The notes under the pieces are model-generated. The model did not search any database and was not told where the DNA came from. It saw only the letters and a program-made list of their open reading frames with translations. Of a DNA stretch of 43,946 bases, positions 1 to 7,368 are shown piece by piece. This DNA comes from an uncultured Collinsella sp. GTDB taxonomy: Bacteria; Actinomycetota; Coriobacteriia; Coriobacteriales; Coriobacteriaceae. The stretch lies in contig URSO01000011.1 in assembly GCA_900550415.1 (NCBI GenBank), forward strand, positions 1 to 43,946, read 5' to 3'. Position 1 is the stretch's first letter. The number at the start of each line of letters is the position of its first letter. Both the position numbers and the translations under genes were made by a program.

Positions 1-55
1 GGTCACCAAGCACAACCTCAAGTACCGCCGCTACTACCACCAGTTCGACTACTAA
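1..55 (+). CDS. 3' end of a FrlB-like SIS-domain gene (partial)
   Basis: The first 55 bases finish an open frame ending in the residues KYRRYYHQFDY and a TAA stop. They are identical, base for base, to positions 5147-5201, the end of the complete SIS-domain gene downstream; identity stops right after the stop codon. The window therefore begins at the tail of a second copy of that gene. EIIA follows after 21 bases, so this copy probably leads an SIS-EIIA-EIIB operon. The rest lies outside the window, so identity over the full gene cannot be judged. The family call rests on the downstream copy. Confidence 0.85.
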   Translation, partial: VTKHNLKYRRYYHQFDY

Positions 56-76
56 TTCCATTTGGGGGAAACTGTA

Positions 77-496
77 ATGAGGCAATACATCTTCGCCAGC
101 CACGCGCATTTTGCGACCGGCATTAAAGAGAGCACCGAGCTGCTCTCGGGCGCGCGCGATAACGTTCACGATCTATCGATGTTTGTCGACGGTCGCACCG
201 ACGTCGCCGAGGAGGCCGCAAAGCTGCTGGCGACCATCGACCCTGCCGATGACGTGATTGTGTGCACCGACCTGTTTGGCGGTAGCGTCAACAACGAGTT
301 CACCAAGATCGTTCAGACGCGTCCCAACACCTACCTTGTCGCCAACATGAACCTGCCGCTGCTGATCCAGCTACTGTTCTCGGATCAGGAGGCTCCCGCC
401 GATCAGGTTATCCGCGAGATAATCGCGGCTGACGACACGCGCGTCAAGTTTGTCAACGATCTGCTGACCGATGCGGATGACGAGGAAGAGTTCTAG
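77..496 (+). CDS. PTS mannose/fructose/sorbose family EIIA
   Basis: Cytoplasmic phosphocarrier of 139 residues that takes phosphate from HPr and passes it to EIIB. The N-terminus has the family motif ASHAHFATG; His9 is the expected phosphorylated residue. The segment DLFGGSVNNEF (about residues 70-80) is the usual conserved loop of EIIA-Man domains. The length fits a free-standing EIIA domain (about 130-145). The start at 77 was chosen because GGGGGAA lies about 8 bases upstream; an upstream TTG at 62 would place that Shine-Dalgarno inside the gene. It follows the SIS gene end and precedes EIIB, so the three are probably co-transcribed. By context it may serve uptake of a fructosamine such as fructoselysine or glucoselysine, as in Salmonella GfrA; the substrate is inferred. 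Confidence 0.9.
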   Translation: MRQYIFASHAHFATGIKESTELLSGARDNVHDLSMFVDGRTDVAEEAAKLLATIDPADDVIVCTDLFGGSVNNEFTKIVQTRPNTYLVANMNLPLLIQLLFSDQEAPADQVIREIIAADDTRVKFVNDLLTDADDEEEF

Positions 497-553
497 TCTC
501 CGCCTGCTATTAATGGGGCCGGGTTTCCGGCATGAGACCTTTGGGGGTCAATC

Positions 554-1036
554 ATGATTCAACTGCTTCGCGTCGACCATCGTCTGCTTCATGGCCAGGT
601 GGCCGTCTCTTGGGTCCAGGGCCTGGGCTCCGACTGCATCTTCTGCGTCGGCGACAAGGTTGCCAACGATCCCGTTTGGAAGACCACGCTCAAGATGGGC
701 AAGCCGGCCAACGCCAAGCTCGTCATCAAGGACATGGAACACGCCATCGAGGCAATTAACTCTGGTGTCACTGATAAGTACAAGATGATCATCTGCGTCG
801 CCAGCATCGCCGAGGCCAAGCAGCTTGCCGACGGCTGCCCGCAGATTACCTCGATTAACCTGGGCAACACCAAGTCCAAGGACGAACAGCGTCCCGACGC
901 CCGCCAGGTTTCGCGTCAGGTCTTTGTGACCGCCGCCGAGGAAGAGGAAATCCGCGAGCTCGTCGGTCGTGGTGTCGAGGTCGAGATTCGCGCTCTGGCC
1001 GATGACCCCAAGGTCGACGCTATGAGTGTCCTGTAA
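554..1036 (+). CDS. PTS mannose/fructose/sorbose family EIIB
   Basis: Cytoplasmic EIIB of 160 residues that phosphorylates the incoming sugar at the EIIC/EIID complex. The N-terminal motif RVDHRLLHGQV carries the phospho-accepting histidine at His13. The length matches free EIIB-Man domains (about 160). A GGGGG stretch 8 to 9 bases before the ATG is the likely ribosome site. It sits 57 bases after EIIA. The membrane components start 292 bases further on behind their own promoter-like region, so EIIA-EIIB and EIIC-EIID look like separate transcription units of one transporter. Confidence 0.9.
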   Translation: MIQLLRVDHRLLHGQVAVSWVQGLGSDCIFCVGDKVANDPVWKTTLKMGKPANAKLVIKDMEHAIEAINSGVTDKYKMIICVASIAEAKQLADGCPQITSINLGNTKSKDEQRPDARQVSRQVFVTAAEEEEIRELVGRGVEVEIRALADDPKVDAMSVL

Positions 1037-1147
1037 CTTGGGACCACGGGGCGGCACGCATGGTGCTGCCCTATCCGTGGAGTAGCGGATAAACGCTTTA
1101 CCCGGTAGTCCACCTACCGTTCACCGGAAGTACCTGCCCGTTGAGCG

Positions 1148-1188
1148 ATTGGTATTAAATAGTTTCTGCATGACTATATAATTGGTAT
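1148..1188 (+). promoter_or_regulatory. Twin ATTGGTAT operator and -10 upstream of EIIC
   Basis: ATTGGTATTAAAT at 1148-1160 and ATTGGTAT at 1181-1188 are direct half-site repeats 33 bases apart. A perfect TATAAT (1177-1182) overlaps the second. No good -35 is visible at 17 bases. The same module recurs at 4046-4088 before the SIS gene. ATTGGTAT resembles half of known HutC/NagR/DasR-type GntR operators, so a GntR regulator is the likely ligand; which one is unknown. The remainder of the 1037-1328 gap holds only the inverted repeat listed next. Confidence 0.65.
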
Positions 1189-1196
1189 GAAATCAT

Positions 1197-1233
1197 TTGT
1201 ACCGGTTTAGGTGTTAACAGCACGCCGGTACAA
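1197..1233 (+). other. Inverted repeat in the EIIC leader
   Basis: TTGTACCGG (1197-1205) and CCGGTACAA (1225-1233) form a perfect 9-bp inverted repeat with a 19-base spacer, just downstream of the predicted -10. It could be an mRNA stem-loop or a regulator site. There is no U-run, so it is not a standard terminator. Confidence 0.45.
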
Positions 1234-1328
1234 GCTGGATCTGCCTAGGCGATTGTCGGCATGGAAAAGGGCGCGCTGACAAGTCGGGAATCGCCGACCG
1301 GATCCAAGAGGGATCAAAAGGAGGAACA

Positions 1329-2102
1329 ATGCTTGTTCAAGCGATCCTCATCGGACTTATCGCTGCTTTCGGTAAGCTCGATTATCAGCTCGGTACGCTC
1401 TATGCGTTCCGCCCGATCGTTCTGTGCCCGCTCGTCGGCATAGTCCTCGGGGACCTGCAGTCCGGCCTCGCCATCGGCGCGAGCCTCGAGCTGCTCTTCA
1501 TGGGTTCTATTGCCATCGGCGCTTACGTGCCACCTGATGAGACGATTGGCGGCGTGCTCGCCTGCGCCTTCGCTATTCAGCTGGGCCAGAGCACTGAGGC
1601 TGCTATCGCGCTCGCGATGCCCATCGCCACCCTGTGCCTGGCCATCAAGAACGTCATCAACGCCGGTATGCCCCTTCTGGTCGACCGCGCCGACGTCTTT
1701 GCCAGCAAGGGTAACCTCAAGGGTATCTACGCTATGCACTGGGTTATCGGTCTTGTGATTGTTGCCCTGGCCTTCTTCCTGTGCTCCGTCTCCTTCTATC
1801 TTGGCGCTGACGCCGTTCAGGGTCTGCTCGACTTCATCCCGACGTTTGTCCTTGATGGCTTTGGCGTCGCAGCCAACATCCTGCCTGCCATGGGCTTCGC
1901 AATGCTCGGTCGTCTGGTGCTTACCAAGCAGCTCGTGCCGTTCTACTTCCTGGGCTTCCTGATGTGCTCCTATGCCAACGTGCCCGTCCTCGGTGTCGCT
2001 CTGATCGCAATCATCATCGGCATCAACAAGTTCGACCTGCTGGGCCTTGGTGGCGCCCAGCCCCAGCTTTCTGTGGAAGGGGATGAGGACGATGACTTCT
2101 AA
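1329..2102 (+). CDS. PTS mannose/fructose/sorbose family EIIC
   Basis: Integral membrane permease subunit of 257 residues. The sequence is hydrophobic with about six to seven predicted membrane segments and the family-typical region LGDLQSGLAIGASLELLFMG near residues 40-60, followed by IGAYVPPDETIGG. A strong AAGGAGG sits 6 bases before the ATG. It ends in an acidic tail (EGDEDDDF). Its last codons overlap the EIID start by 11 bases, which implies translational coupling. EIIC and EIID form the sugar channel. With the EIIA and EIIB encoded upstream they would make a complete four-part mannose-type PTS. Confidence 0.92.
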   Translation: MLVQAILIGLIAAFGKLDYQLGTLYAFRPIVLCPLVGIVLGDLQSGLAIGASLELLFMGSIAIGAYVPPDETIGGVLACAFAIQLGQSTEAAIALAMPIATLCLAIKNVINAGMPLLVDRADVFASKGNLKGIYAMHWVIGLVIVALAFFLCSVSFYLGADAVQGLLDFIPTFVLDGFGVAANILPAMGFAMLGRLVLTKQLVPFYFLGFLMCSYANVPVLGVALIAIIIGINKFDLLGLGGAQPQLSVEGDEDDDF

Positions 2103-2916
2103 TTCCGAGAACCAGATTACTCGCTCCGACCTCATTAAGAGCTCTCTGAGTACCGGCGCTCTGGGCATGGAGTTCTCCTGGACCTACTACAAGCAGATGA
2201 ACATTGCCTTCTGCCTGATGGTCGCCAACATGCTCAAGAAGATCTATGCCGGCCGTCCCGACGATTACGCCGAGGCCCTGCACCGTCACAGCGCATTCTT
2301 CAACATCACCCCGCAGCTCGCTCCCTTCGTGGGCGGCATCGCGATGGCCATGGAAGAGAAGGTCGCTCGCGGCGAGGTTGAGCCCGAGAGCGTCAACGAC
2401 ATCAAGGCCGCCCTCATGGGCCCGCTTTCCGGTCTGGGTGACTCCTTCTTCCTGTCCACCCTGCGCGTTGTTGCCGCTGCCGTGGGCATCAGCCTGTGCC
2501 AGGCCGGCAACGCCTTTGGCCCCATCGCCTTCCTGCTCATCTATAACATCCCGGCGTTCCTGATTCGTATCTTTGGCGCTATCAAGGGTTATGAACTGGG
2601 CATTGGCTTCCTCAACGAGGCTCAGAAGACCGGTCTGATGCAAAAGATCATGGCCTGCGTCGGCATCGTCGGCGTCATGGTGGTCGGCGCCATGAGCAAG
2701 GACATGTTCTGGGCTTCGCTGCCCGTCGCCATCGGTCAGGGCGACTCCGCCCAGACCCTCCAGGACATCCTGGACGGCATCATGCCCGGCATGCTCGGCA
2801 TGGCCGCCTTCTGGATTTACTACTGGCTGCTCTCCAAGAAGATCAACCCGATGGTCCTGATTCTCTGCACCATGGTCATCGGCATCATCGGTGCCTTCTT
2901 TGGCGTGCTTGCCTAA
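2092..2916 (+). CDS. PTS mannose/fructose/sorbose family EIID
   Basis: Membrane subunit of 274 residues paired with EIIC. Diagnostic EIID features are the N-terminal SWTYYKQMNIAFCLMV region, HSAFFNITPQLAPFVGGIAMAMEE, and ALMGPLSGLGDSFFLSTLRV, then a C-terminal set of membrane helices. The start at 2092 was chosen because the homologous region begins there and GGGGATGAGG precedes it. The longer frame beginning at 2047 would add EIIC-coding sequence read out of frame. A Rho-independent terminator follows, so EIIC-EIID form a two-gene unit. Confidence 0.92.
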   Translation: MTSNSENQITRSDLIKSSLSTGALGMEFSWTYYKQMNIAFCLMVANMLKKIYAGRPDDYAEALHRHSAFFNITPQLAPFVGGIAMAMEEKVARGEVEPESVNDIKAALMGPLSGLGDSFFLSTLRVVAAAVGISLCQAGNAFGPIAFLLIYNIPAFLIRIFGAIKGYELGIGFLNEAQKTGLMQKIMACVGIVGVMVVGAMSKDMFWASLPVAIGQGDSAQTLQDILDGIMPGMLGMAAFWIYYWLLSKKINPMVLILCTMVIGIIGAFFGVLA

Positions 2917-2964
2917 TATGTTTAAATCGCGCTTCCATCGCGTCTAACGGTTGCGTCGATCTTT

Positions 2965-3001
2965 GGGGGCTTGTCGCATGTGCGGCAGCCCCCTGTTTTT
3001 T
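2965..3001 (+). terminator. Rho-independent terminator after EIID
   Basis: GGGGGCT (2965-2971) pairs with AGCCCCC (2987-2993), followed by TGTTTTTT. It closes the EIIC-EIID unit. Confidence 0.85.
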
Positions 3002-3027
3002 AAAAGCCCGTACGAAAGGGGAGGACT

Positions 3028-3873
3028 ATGGCCGTACCCGAGCTTTCGCTCATGAACATCAACCATCGTTACTACAGCATCGAGACGTTCTTTAAGGCTG
3101 CAGGCGAGGCGGGTTATCGCAATATCGAGCTGTGGACTGGCTCGATGCACCTGTATGTGGATTGCCACGAGCACGATTCGGTGGATAAGATTCGCGATCT
3201 TGCTGCCCAGTACGGCATCAAGATCGTGTGCGTGTGCCCCGAGCAGAACAACCCCAAGCCGTGGAATGTCGCGGTGCGTGGTGAGGCGGGCCAAAAGCGC
3301 ATACTCTCGTACTTTAAGAATGTCATTGACGTTGCCGTTGAGCTGGGTGCGCCGCAGATTCTGGTGACGAGTGGTTGGGCCTATCTGGACGAGCCGGCTG
3401 AGGACGCCTGGGCCCGCAGCGTTGCCATGCTGCGTTCGGTATGCGACTATGCCGATACGCGCGGCATTCGCGTTGCGCTCGAGGCGCTGCAGCCGTCGGA
3501 GTCCGTGCTGGTCAACACCGCGCAGGACGTCGCGCGCATCCTCGAGGCGGTCGATCGTCCCAACCTGAAGGCTTGTATCGACTTTGGCGCCATGGAAGTT
3601 GCCGGCGACACAATCGACGGCTACTTTGAGGTCTTGGGCGACAAGATCGTCCACACCCACTTTGTGGATGTCGGCGGCGGCACGACGCATCTTGCCTGGG
3701 GCGACGGCGAGCGCGATATACGTGCCGACCTCGAGGCGCTCATGCGCCACGGCTATACGGGCTATGCCTCGGCCGAGACGTGTGACGGCCGCTACTATCA
3801 GGATCCGTCTAAGGCGACAACTCAGGTTATCGATATGTATCGTCGTGTGATAGCAGAGATGGAAGCCGAATAA
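3028..3873 (+). CDS. FrlC-like sugar epimerase (TIM-barrel, AP-endonuclease 2 family)
   Basis: Cytoplasmic protein of 281 residues in the xylose isomerase-like TIM barrel superfamily. The four metal ligands expected for D-tagatose 3-epimerase/FrlC-type enzymes are visible: Glu152 (VALEALQP), Asp185 (ACIDFGAM), His211 (VHTHFVD) and Glu250 (YASAETCDG). AAAGGGGAGG precedes the ATG. It lies between the EIID terminator and the SIS gene with its own operator, i.e. inside the PTS locus. In the E. coli frl operon FrlC interconverts psicoselysine and fructoselysine, so here it could widen the range of Amadori compounds used. Another ketose epimerase or isomerase activity cannot be excluded. Confidence 0.75.
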   Translation: MAVPELSLMNINHRYYSIETFFKAAGEAGYRNIELWTGSMHLYVDCHEHDSVDKIRDLAAQYGIKIVCVCPEQNNPKPWNVAVRGEAGQKRILSYFKNVIDVAVELGAPQILVTSGWAYLDEPAEDAWARSVAMLRSVCDYADTRGIRVALEALQPSESVLVNTAQDVARILEAVDRPNLKACIDFGAMEVAGDTIDGYFEVLGDKIVHTHFVDVGGGTTHLAWGDGERDIRADLEALMRHGYTGYASAETCDGRYYQDPSKATTQVIDMYRRVIAEMEAE

Positions 3874-4045
3874 CCGAACTGCGCGGTTGCGCCGGAAACA
3901 CTAGGGCGGGTTTGGCGCAACGTAGTTTTAGGTGGCGAGTTGCGGAGTGTTCGTTGCAGTGCTGCTCGAATTAGACAACTAATGGCGTTGTAATACCACT
4001 CGGGCGAGGAAACCGACCGTTCGCCGTAAATCTCCGTGAGTTTAG

Positions 4046-4088
4046 ATTGGTATTAAATAATGAGCAATCGTATGGCTATAATTGGTAT
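4046..4088 (+). promoter_or_regulatory. Twin ATTGGTAT operator and -10 upstream of the SIS gene
   Basis: ATTGGTATTAAATAA (4046-4060) and ATTGGTAT (4081-4088) flank a TATAAT at 4077-4082, the same layout as at 1148-1188 (spacing 35 versus 33). An inverted half-site TAATACCA lies at 3991-3998. Shared operators imply that the SIS gene and EIIC-EIID are co-regulated by one GntR-type factor. The rest of the 3874-4139 gap shows nothing else clear. Confidence 0.65.
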
Positions 4089-4139
4089 CAGCAAGAAGCG
4101 CGATGTATAGAATCGCGCACATGTGATGGGAGGACACAC

Positions 4140-5201
4140 ATGAAGGAGACCGAGAAGATCGAGATCATGCACTTCGACCAGGAGGGCTACCTCGAGGACG
4201 GCAGGAACGTCTACGAGGCGGGCAAGAAGATGACCGCGCTGGCCGACCGCGTGCACGAGGAGGGCTACGACGCCGTCTTCCTGATGGGCGTCGGCGGCAC
4301 CTGGGACGAGTTCATGCAGCTCGAGTACCTCATGAACAAGTTCGGCGACCGCGACCTCGAGGTCTACCTGATCCACGCCGCCGAGTGGAACGTCATGGGC
4401 CACAAGCGCATGACCGACAAGTCCGTCGTGCTGACCGCCTCCGAGTCCGGCACCACCCCCGAGGTGCTCGAGGCCATCGGCAAGATGAAGGAGATGGGCG
4501 TGCGCGTCTACGCCATGACCAACCCCGAGGGCAAGATCGGCCGGGCCGTGGGCGCCGAGAACTGCGTCATGATGGCCTCCGACCACGGCGCCGGCGGCTG
4601 CGAGAAGGGCTACTACCTCGCCGACTGCTTCGGCCTGCGCCTGCTCAACCGCCGCGGCTGCTTCCCCAAGTTCGACCTGTTCATCGAGCAGACGAAGGAC
4701 GTCTGGAAGGACATGCTCGACATCCGCAAGCGCTTCGAGCCGCGCGCCGAGGAGCTCGCGAAGAAGTACGCGCTGGCCGACTACACCATGTTCATCGGCT
4801 CGGGCGCGCTGTGGGGCGAGACCATCCTGTACTCCATGTGCCTGCTCGAGGAGATGCAGTGGAAGCGCATCCGCCACATCACCTCGCACGACTTCTTCCA
4901 CGGCACGCTCGAGCTGCTCGAGCCCGGCGTCCCGGTGTTCCTGTTCATGGGCGAGGACGAGTGCCGCGCCCTCGACGAGCGCGTCCGCGCCTTCCTCACC
5001 AGCGGCGTGACCGGCGACGAGGACTACGTCATCATCGACACCGCCGAGTACGCGATCCCGGGCCTGGACGACGACTTCCGCGTCATCGTGTCCCCCTGGA
5101 TCCTGTCCGTGCTGACCACCGACCGCCTCTCGCGCAACTACGAGCTGGTCACCAAGCACAACCTCAAGTACCGCCGCTACTACCACCAGTTCGACTACTA
5201 A
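4140..5201 (+). CDS. FrlB/GfrE-like SIS-domain phosphosugar deglycase
   Basis: Predicted cytoplasmic enzyme of 353 residues with two SIS folds. The first half has VFLMGVGGTWDEF and the phosphosugar-binding serine stretch TASESGTTPE. The second half has IGSGALWGET and SHDFFHGTLELLEPG, aligning with ESGEFRHGPLEIVEPG of E. coli FrlB. FrlB-type enzymes split 6-phosphofructosamines into glucose 6-phosphate and the amine. Here the GE of the usual SGE(Y/F)xHGP motif is replaced by HD, so the substrate or chemistry may differ. The start at 4140 has GGGAGG 8 bases upstream; the longer frame from 4047 would include the operator. Codon use is extreme (every Phe is TTC), unlike the neighbours. The last 55 bases are duplicated at the window start. 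Confidence 0.78.
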   Translation: MKETEKIEIMHFDQEGYLEDGRNVYEAGKKMTALADRVHEEGYDAVFLMGVGGTWDEFMQLEYLMNKFGDRDLEVYLIHAAEWNVMGHKRMTDKSVVLTASESGTTPEVLEAIGKMKEMGVRVYAMTNPEGKIGRAVGAENCVMMASDHGAGGCEKGYYLADCFGLRLLNRRGCFPKFDLFIEQTKDVWKDMLDIRKRFEPRAEELAKKYALADYTMFIGSGALWGETILYSMCLLEEMQWKRIRHITSHDFFHGTLELLEPGVPVFLFMGEDECRALDERVRAFLTSGVTGDEDYVIIDTAEYAIPGLDDDFRVIVSPWILSVLTTDRLSRNYELVTKHNLKYRRYYHQFDY

Positions 5202-5254
5202 GAGCTGGTCGCAGGTCCGATATCTTGGCTGGTTGATATCTCGACCCTACACAA

Positions 5255-5285
5255 GGGCGTCCGCATTTGCGCGGGCGCCCTTTTT
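5255..5285 (+). terminator. Rho-independent terminator after the SIS gene
   Basis: GGGCGTCCGC (5255-5264) pairs with GCGGGCGCCC (5271-5280), with one G-U pair, followed by TTTTT. It separates the sugar locus from the histidine operon. Confidence 0.85.
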
Positions 5286-5465
5286 GCGTTGCTGTCGGCG
5301 CAGGGTGTCTTCGGCGGAAAGTTCATCCCGGGCTTGCGGCTCGGAGTGGGACGCGCTTTCCTGCTGGGCTGGGGGAATCGCCAGATTGAGCTGAGGGCTC
5401 GCCCCTATGTTTCTAAATGAATACGCTGTGAGCCGAGGGAGACGATTTTCCCCGCAAGCACTCTA

Positions 5466-5511
5466 GTATGCTAAAGTACCCAGAAGACCGGCGGAGCTAT
5501 GCCGGTCTTCT
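5466..5511 (+). promoter_or_regulatory. Likely promoter and leader hairpin of the histidine operon
   Basis: TATGCT at 5466-5471 is a plausible -10; no clear -35 is seen. AGAAGACCGGC (5482-5492) and GCCGGTCTTCT (5501-5511) form a perfect 11-bp hairpin with an 8-base loop about 10 bases downstream. It has no strong U-run, no His-codon leader peptide and no T-box core, so it may stabilise the mRNA end or be a weak terminator. Nothing else was found between 5286 and 5465. Confidence 0.4.
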
Positions 5512-5547
5512 GTTCTATGCGAAGCACAGCATGAGGAGGCTCACCAG

Positions 5548-7263
5548 ATGACGGCCACACCGTGGGGATTCCGGGACATATTGCCCGAGGAGGCTCAGGC
5601 ACGCGAGGAGATCGCATGTACGGTGAAGGGCTGCTTTAGGGAGCATCATTACCTGCCGGTTGAGACGCCGCTGCTCGAGGACAAGGGTTCGCTCGAGGAA
5701 GGTGGCCGCATTGCGGACACGCCGTTTAAGCTCTTTGACGATGATGGGCGTTTGCTGGTGGTCCGTCCCGACAACACGTTGCCGATCGTGCGCTTGGTTT
5801 CGACCCGCATGCGCGCGGCCGATCTGCCACTGCGTCTTCGCTACGAGGCGCCGGTGGTTCGTGAGTGCCAGCGCAATGCCGGCGGCTCGCGCCAGTTTAC
5901 ACAGCTGGGCTTTGAGCTTATCGGTGCGGGAGATACCGCGGGCGATGTCGAGATTGTCTCGCTGGTAGCCGATGCCGTGCGCAAGCTGGCGTTGCCCGAT
6001 GCGCGCATTATCGCAGGTAGCGTGCGTCCTTTTAAGGAGCTGCTCGCGGCGTGCGAGGATCGCGAGCTGGCTGCCGAGGCCCTGCGCTGCGTGCACGCCA
6101 ATGACTTTGTGGGCCTCGATGCCCGCGTGGCGGCAAGCGCCGAGTCCGAGGCCGTCAAGGCCGCCATTAGCGAGCTGCCGCGCTTGCACGGCGGTGCCGA
6201 GATACTCGACCGTGTGGATGCGCTGCTGGAAGCTGCCGGTATCGTCGCGCCGCTGACGCGCGAGCTGCGTGCCCTGGTCGAGGGCCTGGCTCCCGAGGAT
6301 GCCCAGGTGCTGTCCTTCGACTTCTCCATCATGAACTCTTTTTATTACTACACGGGCCTGGTCTTTAAGGCCTATGCCGGTGGCCTGCCCGATCCGGTGG
6401 GTTCGGGCGGTCGCTACGACTCCATCTTTACCGGCGCGTTCGGCGATGGCATCGAGGTACCGGCGGCGGGATTTGCCTTTTCGCTCGAGCGTCTGGAGGC
6501 CGCGCACACTTCGGCTGAGGACGCCGCTTCCGACGGCGACCACGCCGCGGGCCGTGGTGCTGAGGGTCCGCTGCGCATCGCCGTTCCCAAGGGCTCGCTT
6601 AAGGCCGACACGCTCGACGTGCTCGAGGCCGCGGGCCTGGACGTCTCCGAGCTGCGCGACCCCGGCCGTCACCTGATCGTGCGCGGTCGCGATACGCGTG
6701 CCGGCGAGGGCGCGGTCGGCGATATCGAGTTTGTCATCGTGCGCCCCAGCGATGCGCCCGCTTTTGTGAGCTGCGGTGGTGCCGATTGCGGCATCTGCGG
6801 CTGGGATTCGCTTATCGAGGCCGACCTCAACTTGCTGCAGCTGGTCGATTTGGGTTACGGCCTGTGCACCTTTATTGAGGCTGAGCCCGTTTGGCGCGCC
6901 GGTCAGGCCGAGCGCAACTATGCCCGCCGCGGTTCGCTTCGCGTGGCAACCAAGTACCCGCGCATCGCGAGTGCCTGGTATGCCGAGTGCGGCGTGAACG
7001 CCGACATTGTTTCGCTGCACGGCAACATCGAGCTGGGACCCATCGTCGGTATGACCGATCGCATCGTGGATATCACCGCCACGGGCGCCACGCTGCGCGA
7101 CAACGACCTGGTCATCACCGGCCGCATTATGGACTGCACGGCCCGCTTCTTCGTCAACCCGGGTGCCGCGCGCCTGGATCCGCGCGTTCGCAACCTGGCC
7201 GATCGCCTGGCGGCTGCCGTGAAGGACAAGCATTTTGAGCCCGTCGCGGGCTCGGCACAATAG
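5548..7263 (+). CDS. hisZG: HisZ-HisG fusion: ATP phosphoribosyltransferase
   Basis: First enzyme of histidine synthesis (ATP plus PRPP to phosphoribosyl-ATP), 571 residues. Residues 1-330 are HisZ, the class II aminoacyl-tRNA synthetase-like regulatory subunit: it opens with TPWGFRDILPEEA and contains RPDNTLPIVRLV and SGGRYDSI. From about residue 341 a short-form HisG begins (LRIAVPKGSLK) and carries the PRPP-binding loop DITATGATLRDNDL. Short HisG normally needs a separate HisZ; here both are one polypeptide joined by an acidic, Ala-rich linker near 315-340. The ATG at 5548 follows GAGGAGG about 9 bases upstream. It leads a tightly packed operon through hisE. Feedback inhibition by histidine is expected from the family. 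Confidence 0.93.
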   Translation: MTATPWGFRDILPEEAQAREEIACTVKGCFREHHYLPVETPLLEDKGSLEEGGRIADTPFKLFDDDGRLLVVRPDNTLPIVRLVSTRMRAADLPLRLRYEAPVVRECQRNAGGSRQFTQLGFELIGAGDTAGDVEIVSLVADAVRKLALPDARIIAGSVRPFKELLAACEDRELAAEALRCVHANDFVGLDARVAASAESEAVKAAISELPRLHGGAEILDRVDALLEAAGIVAPLTRELRALVEGLAPEDAQVLSFDFSIMNSFYYYTGLVFKAYAGGLPDPVGSGGRYDSIFTGAFGDGIEVPAAGFAFSLERLEAAHTSAEDAASDGDHAAGRGAEGPLRIAVPKGSLKADTLDVLEAAGLDVSELRDPGRHLIVRGRDTRAGEGAVGDIEFVIVRPSDAPAFVSCGGADCGICGWDSLIEADLNLLQLVDLGYGLCTFIEAEPVWRAGQAERNYARRGSLRVATKYPRIASAWYAECGVNADIVSLHGNIELGPIVGMTDRIVDITATGATLRDNDLVITGRIMDCTARFFVNPGAARLDPRVRNLADRLAAAVKDKHFEPVAGSAQ

Positions 7264-7368
7264 CGCGAGCGCGCACGGGCGCCCCCATATCCGGACTGCG
7301 GGCCGATTGGTGCCGCTGCCCGGCATTTCGTTTTCCAAACGCAACCTCGACCGATAGGGGATACCGAT

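Noticed and set aside
4053..5186. 377-codon minus-strand frame opposite the SIS gene
   Set aside because: The sequence is mostly Val, Ala, Leu, His and Asp, as expected from the extreme codon bias of the sense gene.
5286..5547. T-box or His-rich leader peptide controlling the his operon
   Set aside because: No specifier loop, T-box consensus or run of His codons could be found; only a simple hairpin is visible.
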